Positions 8,638 through 16,617 of a stretch of DNA of 64,000 bases are shown piece by piece; positions within the stretch are counted from its first letter, which is position 1, and each line of letters begins with the position of its first letter. The notes beneath the pieces are model-generated. The model was given only the letters and a program-made list of their open reading frames with translations. It was not told where the DNA came from and searched no databases. The position numbers and the translations under genes were made by a program. The stretch comes from Bifidobacterium polysaccharolyticum (GTDB taxonomy: Bacteria > Actinomycetota > Actinomycetes > Actinomycetales > Bifidobacteriaceae). The DNA is taken from contig NZ_JACFQG010000002.1 in NCBI RefSeq assembly GCF_016101585.1, forward strand, positions 434,001 through 498,000, given 5' to 3'.

Positions 8638-10146
8638 TCACTCCACCGGCAAAGATACAGTGACTACTGCGCCATCGCCATCGGTTGCATTTCCAAGGGT
8701 CAGGCGCCCTCCTGCACTTTCGACAGCAGACCGGGCTGCGGCCAGGCCTATGCCATGGTGACCGCTGGAACCGTGCCGACTGCTATCGGCCTGATAGAGC
8801 CACTCCGTGGCATGGGCCAGAGCCCTACTACTGAATCCTGGACCCTGGTCACGCACGGTCACCACCAAGGCACGGCCGCCCTCACGGCCATCCTTCAGCC
8901 TCCAGGTCAGCGTCACCAGACCTTGGTGGGGCGAGTAGTCAGCCGCGTTGGCGATGATGTTCATGATCGCCCTGGCAAGGTCAGCGGCATTACCGGAAAC
9001 CTGACCAGCGTCGGAACCCAGGCGGTCATCCCTCTCAAACCGCAGACCCCGGGCATTCAGGTAGCCTTGGGCCTGGTTGTCGACCATATCCCTCAAAGCA
9101 ACTATTGTGACCCCGGATCCCCCGTCGGCGGTGCCCACGGAACCCTGACTGATGGCCTGGGCATAGTCAGCCATCTCCCGGATCGCATCCTCGATGGAGT
9201 CCAGGTAGGACTGCTGCTCCTGGCTGAGTTCGGTCTCCCCCAGCAGATCGGCGTTGCCTCGCATGATAGTCAGCGGCGTCTTCAGGTCGTGGGCCAGGGC
9301 CGCCACCTGCCGACGCTGGGATTCCTGGGCCGCCCAGGTCTTCTCCAAGGATTCCTTCAGCGTCACGCGCATTCTGTCAAAGGACCCCAGCACCCGGTTG
9401 ATCTCCCAAACATTGCTGCGGGGCAGGGAGGCATCCAGGTCCTGCCGCCCTATGTCGTCAGCCACCTGGTTGAAGACCTTGAGCTTGGACGAAATGACAT
9501 GGGCCGCCCGCAACCCGACCAACAAGAGGGTGAGCAGCAGGGCGACCCCGCAAGACGTCAGCAGAAGGCTCTGGGGATTGGGATAGCTGTCCCGGGTCTG
9601 CCTTGACGCCCACTGTGGCTGAACCCGATAGGCCAGGACGCATAGTCGTCCGTCGGCTGTGGCATAGACGGCATAGGTCGCATCCGGCTTCGCACGAGTG
9701 GAGAGAGGCCGTCCCGTTTTCTCTCTTTGCTCTTCTGATGGTTTAGATACGCTATGCTCCCGATGGTCGGTAGCCAGCTGGTCGGCCTCGCTGGCCATGC
9801 CGCCCGTCATATCTCCCCCAGTGGGACGCCCTTGATCGTCATAGGTCCGGTACCAATAGGCGGCGGGAATCATAGATTCGTCAATAGCGGTCGAACGGCC
9901 GATGGATTGCCCGACCTCCTCCAGATGCTGCTCGCCATAGTTGGCCCAGAAGAAGTCGCCCCTGGCCCCCAGGTTTATCCAGACCATATAAATGCCGGCG
10001 AACAGCAGAGCCAGAATCAGCAGCACGTAGAGAAAGTACCTGATGATCAGCAGAACAATGGGCATTCCCTTGCGGCTTTCCCAGCTCTTGCCGTCGACGC
10101 TCTGCTGCTTGGACGACTCAGGCACGCCGTCAGTCAGGCCACCCAT
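8638..10146 (-). CDS. Sensor histidine kinase
   Basis: A 502-residue membrane-bound histidine kinase. Membrane helices at about residues 30-56 and 192-214 enclose an extracellular sensor of roughly 135 residues. A HAMP-like linker precedes the H-box ALAHDLKTPLT, with H286 as the expected phosphorylated residue. The ATPase domain shows the N-box (IIANAADYSP), G1 (DQGPGFS) and G2 (GSSGHHGIGLAA). Its start overlaps the end of the response-regulator gene by 13 bp, which indicates translational coupling. The sensed signal is unknown; location behind a LanFEG-type transporter suggests a cationic or lantibiotic-like peptide, or the resulting envelope stress. Confidence 0.93.
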   Translation of the reverse strand: MGGLTDGVPESSKQQSVDGKSWESRKGMPIVLLIIRYFLYVLLILALLFAGIYMVWINLGARGDFFWANYGEQHLEEVGQSIGRSTAIDESMIPAAYWYRTYDDQGRPTGGDMTGGMASEADQLATDHREHSVSKPSEEQREKTGRPLSTRAKPDATYAVYATADGRLCVLAYRVQPQWASRQTRDSYPNPQSLLLTSCGVALLLTLLLVGLRAAHVISSKLKVFNQVADDIGRQDLDASLPRSNVWEINRVLGSFDRMRVTLKESLEKTWAAQESQRRQVAALAHDLKTPLTIMRGNADLLGETELSQEQQSYLDSIEDAIREMADYAQAISQGSVGTADGGSGVTIVALRDMVDNQAQGYLNARGLRFERDDRLGSDAGQVSGNAADLARAIMNIIANAADYSPHQGLVTLTWRLKDGREGGRALVVTVRDQGPGFSSRALAHATEWLYQADSSRHGSSGHHGIGLAAARSAVESAGGRLTLGNATDGDGAVVTVSLPVE

Positions 10147-10865
10147 TGGTAACCCACCGACCAGATGGTCCTGATGGGGTCCACCCCCAGAGCCTTGAGT
10201 TTGCGCCGGGCATTGCTCAGATGGACTCTGACCGCAGCCGTGGCATCGCTGTCCGTATCATCGGCGGCCGGGTCATCCTCTGCGGCCAGGCAGGCCTCCC
10301 ATATCTGCATGGGCGCGTAGGCCCGACCGGGATGTTCTGCCAGCAGGGCGCATATGCGGTATTCCGCATCCGTCAGATTGGCGTTGCGCCCGTCCACCCT
10401 GATCTGCCGCGCCTGAAGGTCCATGTCCAAGGGTCCGAAATGCAGGAGGGGACGCCCGCGCCGACTGCCCTGAGACAGCCTCGCCCTGACCTTGGCTCGG
10501 AGTTCGGCGATACCGAAAGGCTTGCGTATGTAGTCGTCGGCGCCCAGGCCGTAGGCCAGGACCGCGCTATCCTCATCGGTCTTGGCCGTCAGGAAGATGA
10601 TCGGGCAGGACACCCGGTCTCTGATGGAAGTCAAAAGGGCAAAGCCGTCCATGTGGGGCATCATGACATCGCAGAGAATCAGGTCGACCGAGGACAGGTC
10701 CATGCTTACAACTTTCCGCGACTCATTGACCACGGTCACGGCATAGCCGTCCTTGGACAGGGCGGCCATCAGCAGGGTGGTGATCCTTGAATCGTCGTCC
10801 ACCACCAGGATGGAAGCCCGATGCTGATCGTCCCCACGGGAACCTTCGGCATGCACGTCAGCCAC
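10134..10865 (-). CDS. Response regulator, OmpR/PhoB family
   Basis: A 243-residue two-component regulator. The receiver domain carries the acidic pocket VVDDD, the phospho-acceptor D66 in LILCDVMMP, a T in LTAKTDED and the lysine in RKPFG. A winged-helix DNA-binding domain of the OmpR type ends in WSVGYQWVA. The start is read as GTG at 10865 because AAGGAG lies 6 nt before it; a longer upstream reading would run through the 16-bp repeats at 10936-10998, whose period is not a multiple of three. The gene is followed by, and overlaps, the histidine kinase gene. The repeats are its most likely binding site. Confidence 0.93.
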   Translation of the reverse strand: MADVHAEGSRGDDQHRASILVVDDDSRITTLLMAALSKDGYAVTVVNESRKVVSMDLSSVDLILCDVMMPHMDGFALLTSIRDRVSCPIIFLTAKTDEDSAVLAYGLGADDYIRKPFGIAELRAKVRARLSQGSRRGRPLLHFGPLDMDLQARQIRVDGRNANLTDAEYRICALLAEHPGRAYAPMQIWEACLAAEDDPAADDTDSDATAAVRVHLSNARRKLKALGVDPIRTIWSVGYQWVA

Positions 10866-10935
10866 GATTGGCTCCTTTTCTGCGCTTAGCGACCCGGCCC
10901 AGCAGCGTTTGAGAATAAACACCTTGCGGGCCAGG

Positions 10936-10998
10936 ATTCTTGCAAGCTTGATTTCTTGCAGGACGATTTTCTTGCAGGACGGATTTCTCACGGACCGG
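10936..10998 (-). repeat. Tandem 16-bp repeats with GCAAG core upstream of the response regulator
   Basis: Read on the minus strand, GCAAGAA, GCAAGAA, GCAAGAA and GCAAGG begin exactly 16 bp apart. The first two units are nearly identical (TCCTGCAAGAAA); the third and fourth diverge outside the core. They sit 70-130 bp before the regulator's GTG, where a response regulator would be expected to bind. Binding is inferred; the repeat itself is plain in the sequence. Confidence 0.65.
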
Positions 10999-11015
10999 AT
11001 GCCCTGTGATCCAGT

Positions 11016-11840
11016 CTAATCGCTGACCTTGCGCCGATCCTCGAACCTGCCGATCCAGAGCAGGAGGGCCAGGCCCAAGGTCAGGGTGAGGACCAGACAG
11101 GGAACCAGATTATCCAGAGCCGTCACGCCGATTGAAGCACGCAGACCCTCCCCTCCCGGCATGGTCAAGGCCAGGGCCTGCTCAATCCCCAGGGAGCCGA
11201 ATCTGGTAGGCCAGGTGAAGGGTATCCACTGGCTGATTCCAGGAGTGCTCCCGACACCGGACAGGGTGCGGCCGTACAGGCCATTGAAGAGGCCGCCGAG
11301 GGAACTGATGGATATCCCAGTGCCGAGTACCCCAATGGCGATGGTCGCGTTTCTGCCGAAGCGAAGCGCCAGAGCGATGGAGAAGAGGTAGAGGCAGAGG
11401 GAGCCACCTGCCATACCCAAGGTGGCGAGCGCGACGGCCGAGATCGGCGCACCCAATCCGCCGGTCAGAGCCATGGGCAGGCAGTATGCCAGCGCCGCCA
11501 AGGCAAGAGCCAGCAGACCCAGCAGCCAGAGCACAAGGATCTTGGCGGCCAGGCCCAGACGGCGGCTGGGAATCCCCAGAATGTTGGCCATGTCGCCGGC
11601 CTCTCGCTCGGTTTCGATGTTTATGGCAACGACGATGGCGGCCATCAGGGGCATGAAGGCGCCCAGGACCTGAAAGAATGCATCGGTCTCCAACCCGGGA
11701 TCATAGGGGGCTGCGGCGAAGTAGGCACCGCAGACGAGTCCTGCCGCCAACCCGCAGATGACGTGGATGGCGATAAGCACAGATCCGTGCAATCGCACGA
11801 CTTCCGAGGCCACAACCCGGCCGACTGTCATCCCAGCCAT
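11016..11840 (-). CDS. Lantibiotic-immunity-type ABC permease (LanG/MutG-like)
   Basis: A 274-residue ABC-2 type membrane protein with six predicted hydrophobic segments. It starts 1 bp after the preceding permease gene and belongs to a set of ATPase plus two dissimilar permeases of about 230, 285 and 274 residues, the arrangement of LanFEG transporters that expel lantibiotics from the membrane. The family call rests on this architecture and the adjacent two-component pair; the permease sequence alone is weakly diagnostic. Bacitracin-type or other peptide export is an alternative. Confidence 0.7.
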   Translation of the reverse strand: MAGMTVGRVVASEVVRLHGSVLIAIHVICGLAAGLVCGAYFAAAPYDPGLETDAFFQVLGAFMPLMAAIVVAINIETEREAGDMANILGIPSRRLGLAAKILVLWLLGLLALALAALAYCLPMALTGGLGAPISAVALATLGMAGGSLCLYLFSIALALRFGRNATIAIGVLGTGISISSLGGLFNGLYGRTLSGVGSTPGISQWIPFTWPTRFGSLGIEQALALTMPGGEGLRASIGVTALDNLVPCLVLTLTLGLALLLWIGRFEDRRKVSD

Positions 11841-11841
11841 G

Positions 11842-12699
11842 TCAGTTGGTCTCCTTCCGAGAGAACCAGATTCCCGTCAGGACGGACAGGAGCAGGAACC
11901 AGACCAGGCAGACCACCAAGGCCGTCAGACTCTGCCCGCCGAAGACAGAGAGTGCAGCTTTGATTGGGCTGTTGTCTTCGGTCTCCAGTGGCACACCATC
12001 GGGCATGACCTTCATGAAAGGCACCGGCAGGTTGATCATGGCGGCGGGCGGCAGGAAGGGCCAGAGCCGTTGGTTCCCCCAGAAGGTGATCGAGGCCAGC
12101 AGGTCCGCCATGTAAGGCAAGCCGAATCCGACTAGAACGCCGAATCGGGCGGTCAGCGCCAGTCCGGTCGGTATCATCCAGGAGCATGCTAGGACCAGCA
12201 TCAGGGCGCTGACTACGAAATCAACTATGGAGGGGCCCTGAACCCCAGAGACGGCGACCATGAGTGCCGAAAGGCCCAGAGCCAGCAGGGTGGCAATGCC
12301 GATCAGAAGCAGACAGTAGACGATCTTGGCCCACCAGATCAGAACAGGCGCAGCAGGCAGGGCCAGAGTGGTCCTCCACCGTTGCTTTCCGTCGATGTTG
12401 GCCACGGCAACGCTTATCAGAGCAGTCATGGCCGGAAGGAGCAGAACATACCAGTAGTTGACCCAGGAGGGGATCCAGATATGCAATCCGAACGCGAAGC
12501 AAGCCACGATGACAATGAGCACCAGGGGGAAGGCCAAGGCCATCCGCCTAGGCGCAGCCGACCTGCCCTTCATGATCTCCGCCGCCAGAATTCTGCCGAA
12601 GGGGATGCCTCCTCCCCGCGTTCTAGCCTTTGTCACGGCTCGAGCGTCTGAAGCAGCCGTATCCTGCTGGACGAGTTCGTTGGCATTCCGCTCGTTCAT
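11842..12699 (-). CDS. Lantibiotic-immunity-type ABC permease (LanE/MutE-like)
   Basis: A 285-residue ABC-2 permease with about six hydrophobic segments; the N-terminal 40 residues are polar and charged. Its start overlaps the end of the ATPase gene by 4 bp (ATGA-type coupling) and its stop is followed after 1 bp by the second permease gene. It is the first of the two membrane subunits of the LanFEG-like exporter and should form a heterodimer with its neighbour. Confidence 0.7.
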   Translation of the reverse strand: MNERNANELVQQDTAASDARAVTKARTRGGGIPFGRILAAEIMKGRSAAPRRMALAFPLVLIVIVACFAFGLHIWIPSWVNYWYVLLLPAMTALISVAVANIDGKQRWRTTLALPAAPVLIWWAKIVYCLLLIGIATLLALGLSALMVAVSGVQGPSIVDFVVSALMLVLACSWMIPTGLALTARFGVLVGFGLPYMADLLASITFWGNQRLWPFLPPAAMINLPVPFMKVMPDGVPLETEDNSPIKAALSVFGGQSLTALVVCLVWFLLLSVLTGIWFSRKETN

Positions 12700-13391
12700 C
12701 GCGACCTCCTAAGCACGTCCATGAACAGCCCCTCCAGGTCCTCCCCGGCGTGCAGTTCATTCTCGTAGGCCAGGCGACCGTCGGCGATGATGCCGATGTG
12801 ATCCGCCAGGATTGATACCTCGGAGAGGATATGGCTGGAGACGATCACGCTCATCCCCTGCTGCGGGAAGCTGCGGATCATCCCCCTCAGCTCCTCGATG
12901 CCCAACGGATCCAGCCCGTTGGTGGGCTCGTCCAGAATTAGCAGACGGGGTTTGGTCAGGATGGCGTTGGCTATTCCCAGGCGCTGCTTCATGCCCAGGG
13001 AAAACTGTCCAGCCTTCTTGGAGCCCGTATCGCTCAGTCCGGCAATGGAGAGCGCCTGGTCGATCCGCTCATCGGGCAGGCCAAAGAGGGTTGTGCGCAC
13101 CTTGAGGTTCTGGCGGGCCGTCAGGTTGGGGTAGACGGGCGGGTGCTCGATCAGGGCGCCGATGTCGTAGAGATCCCTGCGCGACCAGGGGTGCCCGTCC
13201 AGAATCATCGATCCGCCAGTGGGGTGCAACATGCCTGTAACCATCTTCAGTGTGGTGGACTTTCCAGCCCCGTTTGGGCCCAGGAGCCCGTAGACTCCGC
13301 CCTCAGGAACATGCAGGGACACCTGGTCGACGGCCCGCTGTCCGTGGCCGAAGACCTTGGTCAGCCCCTCGGTCCGCAATATGTAACGCAT
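12696..13391 (-). CDS. ABC transporter ATPase, LanF/BcrA-like
   Basis: A 231-residue ATPase with Walker A GPNGAGKST (near residue 38), Q-loop region, signature FSLGMKQRLG and Walker B LLILDEPTNGLDP. The FSLGMKQRL signature is characteristic of the bacitracin/lantibiotic-resistance (BcrA, LanF) branch. It is translated from an AGGAG site and is coupled to the two permease genes downstream. It would energise removal of membrane-inserted peptides. No lantibiotic precursor or LanB/C/M enzyme gene is visible in the window, so this looks like a stand-alone resistance system. Confidence 0.88.
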   Translation of the reverse strand: MRYILRTEGLTKVFGHGQRAVDQVSLHVPEGGVYGLLGPNGAGKSTTLKMVTGMLHPTGGSMILDGHPWSRRDLYDIGALIEHPPVYPNLTARQNLKVRTTLFGLPDERIDQALSIAGLSDTGSKKAGQFSLGMKQRLGIANAILTKPRLLILDEPTNGLDPLGIEELRGMIRSFPQQGMSVIVSSHILSEVSILADHIGIIADGRLAYENELHAGEDLEGLFMDVLRRSR

Positions 13392-13517
13392 GGTCAGCTC
13401 CTATTCGTTTCCTTGTGGCAGGAGCCAGACTAAAGACCGAAAATAAAGAAAGATAAAGGAGCCGAAACGGATTCTCACGCCGACATAATGTCTTGCTAGA
13501 CGAACACCTGAGACAGG

Positions 13518-13550
13518 AGGAGGGGTGCATGCACGCGCACAGCCCCTCCT
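13518..13550 (-). terminator. Hairpin between the two ABC transporter gene sets
   Basis: AGGAGGGG and CCCCTCCT form a perfect 8-bp stem around a 17-nt loop, between the permease gene ending at 13569 and the LanF-like gene starting at 13391. There is no clear T-run, so termination may be partial. The intergenic stretch is 177 bp and could also hold a promoter for the LanFEG-like genes. Confidence 0.4.
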
Positions 13551-13568
13551 GCCTTCCACATCCTTGAA

Positions 13569-14333
13569 TCACAACCTCAGGTAGGCCCCTGACCGTATTC
13601 TGCGCAGGGCCACTACAGAGGCCGCTAGACCGATGACCACCTCCACCAGCCCCCTGATGACCTCGGCAAGGAGAACCGCCGTCCAGGATAGGCCATAATC
13701 TCCCACAGCCTGAACCGTGACCCCCAAAGGGAGGATGGTTGCGAACCGACGAAGTGGGGCCGGGTAGGCTTCAGCGGGCACGACCACACCCACAGCCACC
13801 GGGAGGAGGACAGTGACAGCATTCAGCGGGGCGAAGGAATCTGCAGTCAGCAGACCGAGGCCACCCACAAGGAGTCCCAAGGCCAAACCTGCAAATAGGG
13901 CGGTGGGCAGGAGGCTCAGGGCCCGGAGAAAATCGGACGGACTGTGTCCGACATTCAGGACCAGGGTTCCGGCCAGGGCGACCAGCCCTGTGAACGAAGC
14001 AGCCACCACACCCGGAAGACCCAGGCCAATCCAGTAGGCCAGGTCCATCGGAAGGCGTATCAGGACCTGCGAGATGATTCCCTCCTCCCTGTCCATGGTC
14101 ATACCGCTTGCCATGACAGTCGCCACCTGGCAGGCTGCAGTCACCAGACCACCGGCGTATCCGATGCGAGCCAGGGCCGGGGAATTCAGGCTCCCTCCGA
14201 GCATGAGCTGGCAGGCCACGTCCAGAATGGGGACAACGACCAGGGATACCAGAAGGGCCAGGGGCCGGCCAGCAGGCATGGAAGAGCGCCAGCTGACATT
14301 GGCGACGGTGAGCATCCTATGAACCCAACTCAT
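13569..14333 (-). CDS. ABC-2 type permease (second exporter)
   Basis: A 254-residue hydrophobic protein with about six membrane segments. It follows the other permease gene after 2 bp and forms the membrane part of the ABC exporter whose ATPase is at 15112-16215. No conserved motif fixes the cargo. Its position directly before the LanFEG-like genes suggests both transporters serve the same response, such as peptide or drug efflux, but this is inference. Confidence 0.75.
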   Translation of the reverse strand: MSWVHRMLTVANVSWRSSMPAGRPLALLVSLVVVPILDVACQLMLGGSLNSPALARIGYAGGLVTAACQVATVMASGMTMDREEGIISQVLIRLPMDLAYWIGLGLPGVVAASFTGLVALAGTLVLNVGHSPSDFLRALSLLPTALFAGLALGLLVGGLGLLTADSFAPLNAVTVLLPVAVGVVVPAEAYPAPLRRFATILPLGVTVQAVGDYGLSWTAVLLAEVIRGLVEVVIGLAASVVALRRIRSGAYLRL

Positions 14334-14335
14334 GG

Positions 14336-15115
14336 TCAGATCACCTCGATTGTACCGTCACGCCGGGCTCTGGCCTCGGAAATGCTGGCAAAGCAGGCGG
14401 CCAGGCTGATCCACAGGAGTAGGGCCACCAGCCAGCAGGCCAGGTCCCACCAAAGGATGGAAACCCCTGGATCGGATGCAATGCCACCTGCCTTCATGAT
14501 GGACAGGGCAGGCCGGGTGGGGGTCAGATTCTTCAACCCCTCCCCCAGGTCAATCGTTCTCGTCGGACCCTCGAAAACTCCTGACAGGGCCATACAGGGG
14601 ACAAGGACCAGGCCTTCATAGGCCGTGGCATAAGGGGTCATGACGAAGAAACAGGCCACAGCCAGGGCCATGACCAGGGCCCCCAGCCAAATCAGGGGCA
14701 CCCCCAGGACCAGAACCGGCCAATGCTCCCCCAGCTCGGTCGGCAGGAGGGCACCCGGCCCTGGAATCAACCAGGCCACACCGGCTAGAGGAAAAGCCAG
14801 CAGGCCAAAGGTGGCGGTTGAAGAGATCAGGGCAAGGATGGCAGGCCGGGGGCCAGACCTGCTGACCATGAGATGAGCCAAGGTCCCTTTGCGCCGTTCG
14901 AAACCAATCAGACCTGCGGCGGAGGTGCAGGAGGTCCACAGGCCCATGACGGCCGAACGGAGAAACCCCTCGTAGGGATCGGATCCCCAGGCCCTGACTC
15001 CCAACCGTTGGACCAGGCAGGCTGAGAGGGTGGCTACCAGGAGGATCTCAATGAAGTAGGTGGTTCTGGTGTATTCGCGCAGTTGGAAGGCGGCCTCCCT
15101 GAGCATCCTCATCAA
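14336..15115 (-). CDS. ABC-2 type permease (second exporter)
   Basis: A 259-residue membrane protein with about six hydrophobic segments, of the ABC-2 permease type. Its start overlaps the upstream ATPase gene by 4 bp, so the two are translationally coupled, and it is followed after 2 bp by the companion permease. The paired permeases suggest a heterodimeric exporter. Substrate unknown. Confidence 0.75.
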   Translation of the reverse strand: MMRMLREAAFQLREYTRTTYFIEILLVATLSACLVQRLGVRAWGSDPYEGFLRSAVMGLWTSCTSAAGLIGFERRKGTLAHLMVSRSGPRPAILALISSTATFGLLAFPLAGVAWLIPGPGALLPTELGEHWPVLVLGVPLIWLGALVMALAVACFFVMTPYATAYEGLVLVPCMALSGVFEGPTRTIDLGEGLKNLTPTRPALSIMKAGGIASDPGVSILWWDLACWLVALLLWISLAACFASISEARARRDGTIEVI

Positions 15116-16215
15116 AGATCCGCCTCCGCGCCTGGGCGGGCGGCCAGGGCCAGGAAAGCGTCCTCCAGACCTGCGGGCCTGACCAGGAGGTCCGCCGGGC
15201 AGTCGAGAGATCGGTCCGCGAAGAACCGGGCCATTTCTCGTCTGAGACGGGTCGGCTCTGCATCGGCAGGTCCTGATCCCTCCTCCGAGGCTCGCTTCCA
15301 GAGGATGGAGACCATCCAGTCGGGGCCTGATGGCCGTGTGAGGACCACGCCGCGCCGGCCGATCCAGCCAATCAGGATACCGGGGTCGGCCAACTGGTCC
15401 GGCCTTAAGGTGAAGGAAGCCACCCAGCCCACGTCGGCGAACCGCCGGACGGCCTCCAGAGACCCATCGACCAGGATTCTGCCCGAGTCGATGACCGCTA
15501 TGCGGTCGGCCAGTTCCTCCACCTCCTCCATGCCATGGCTGGTCAGGAGGATGCCTACCCCCGAATCCGCCACCGAACGGATCAGGCTGCGGATTCGCAG
15601 GGCCACGCCCGGGTCCAGGCCACCAGTTGGTTCGTCCAGGAGGAGGAGTCTTGGGGAGCCTAAGAGACTCCTTGCTATGTGGAGGCGCTGGGTCTGACCC
15701 CGCGAGAGCTCATATACTGCATGGCGCTCCTTACCGTTCAGACCCACCTCCTCCAGGACACGGCCGATTTCGCTGTCCCTCCGCCGGTAGGGCACATCGG
15801 CCAAGTCGGCGAAGAAGCGCATGTTGGCCATTACCGTGGCCCTGGGGTAGAAACCCCTGTCCCCACCGAGCACCAGCCCCAATCTCTTCCGGGCCTGGCT
15901 CGGATCGGCAAGGGCATCCACCCCGTCCACGCTCACCTCGCCACGAGTAGGGGTTAGAAGTGTGGAAGCGATTTTGACCAGGGTGGTCTTGCCGGCCCCG
16001 TTCAGACCGACCAAGGCCTGTATCTTTCCCCGGTCCACCTTCAGGCTGATGTCCGATAGGACTGTGGGAGGCCCCTCCCTCCGCCTACTTCGCCTTCCGG
16101 CGAAGGACCGCCAGACGTGTGAGAGGGCCAGGGCCGGACTGTCATCGCCTCCGGCCTGCGGATACCTGCAGCTTTCACGTCTACTTATGTTGAAATGCTT
16201 GATGAAATCAATCAA
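15112..16215 (-). CDS. ABC exporter ATPase
   Basis: A 367-residue ATPase. After a polar 30-residue start come Walker A GLNGAGKTT, the signature LSRGQTQRLHIARSLLG (with R in place of the second G), Walker B LLLLDEPTGGLDPG and the switch histidine in TSHGMEE. A C-terminal extension of about 110 residues follows, as in multidrug or antibiotic exporter ATPases. It is first in the leftward set and overlaps the next gene by 4 bp. The ribosome site at the chosen ATG is poor; a start some residues downstream (before ALALSHVWRSF) cannot be excluded. Confidence 0.85.
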   Translation of the reverse strand: MIDFIKHFNISRRESCRYPQAGGDDSPALALSHVWRSFAGRRSRRREGPPTVLSDISLKVDRGKIQALVGLNGAGKTTLVKIASTLLTPTRGEVSVDGVDALADPSQARKRLGLVLGGDRGFYPRATVMANMRFFADLADVPYRRRDSEIGRVLEEVGLNGKERHAVYELSRGQTQRLHIARSLLGSPRLLLLDEPTGGLDPGVALRIRSLIRSVADSGVGILLTSHGMEEVEELADRIAVIDSGRILVDGSLEAVRRFADVGWVASFTLRPDQLADPGILIGWIGRRGVVLTRPSGPDWMVSILWKRASEEGSGPADAEPTRLRREMARFFADRSLDCPADLLVRPAGLEDAFLALAARPGAEADL

Positions 16216-16617
16216 AATTAGATGCCGTTTCCGTGCTCTGTGTCTACAAATCCATGCGCACCCAGACCGTGATCGAAATCAGGATCGAACCAATGCGGTC
16301 CGGAGTACCACGAGAGACGCCTCATAGGGGCGCCAGACCGGGCATAACAGAATCGCCGCCCCTACGGGCGGCTTGAACCAGCGGGCCTACAAAGCCTAAA
16401 GGGCTTCAGAAGACCCTGCCCGGGATCAGCTTCTCGCAAAGGAAGCCGGCAGTCATATGACTTCACCATCCACTGATAACAAAAATCGCAGGGGCCAGGA
16501 CTACAAAGGCCCATCCCCATGCATGTATGCGGGCCCCCGCAGGGACCTGTTTGTCACTATACACCGGGCCGGGGTACCAGTTCCCCGGCCGATGATGACG
16601 ATTGCGGATGACCGCCT
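16216..16617. other. 402-bp intergenic region with two hairpins
   Basis: No gene is apparent. A perfect 7-bp stem GCCGCCC/GGGCGGC with a CTAC loop lies at 16355-16372. A perfect 8-bp stem GGCCGGGG/CCCCGGCC lies at 16567-16590, placed to terminate the MFS gene that ends at 16618. Promoter elements for the exporter operon starting at 16215 should be in the left part but none stands out. Confidence 0.4.
16567..16590 (-). terminator. Probable terminator of the MFS gene at 16618
   Basis: Perfect 8-bp GC-rich inverted repeat with an 8-nt loop, about 28 bp beyond the MFS stop on the minus strand. It lacks a proper T-tract. Confidence 0.4.

Noticed and set aside
13303-13572. Minus-strand 89-codon open frame with several Cys and Ser at its N-terminus, reminiscent of a lantibiotic precursor
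   Set aside because: It lacks a leader with a cleavage motif, its start is the hairpin region and two thirds of it is antisense-frame overlap with the LanF-like ATPase gene.
16330-16400. GGTTCAAG-like stretch on the minus strand suggesting a tRNA
   Set aside because: The flanking five-base T-stem does not pair and no acceptor or anticodon arm can be drawn.
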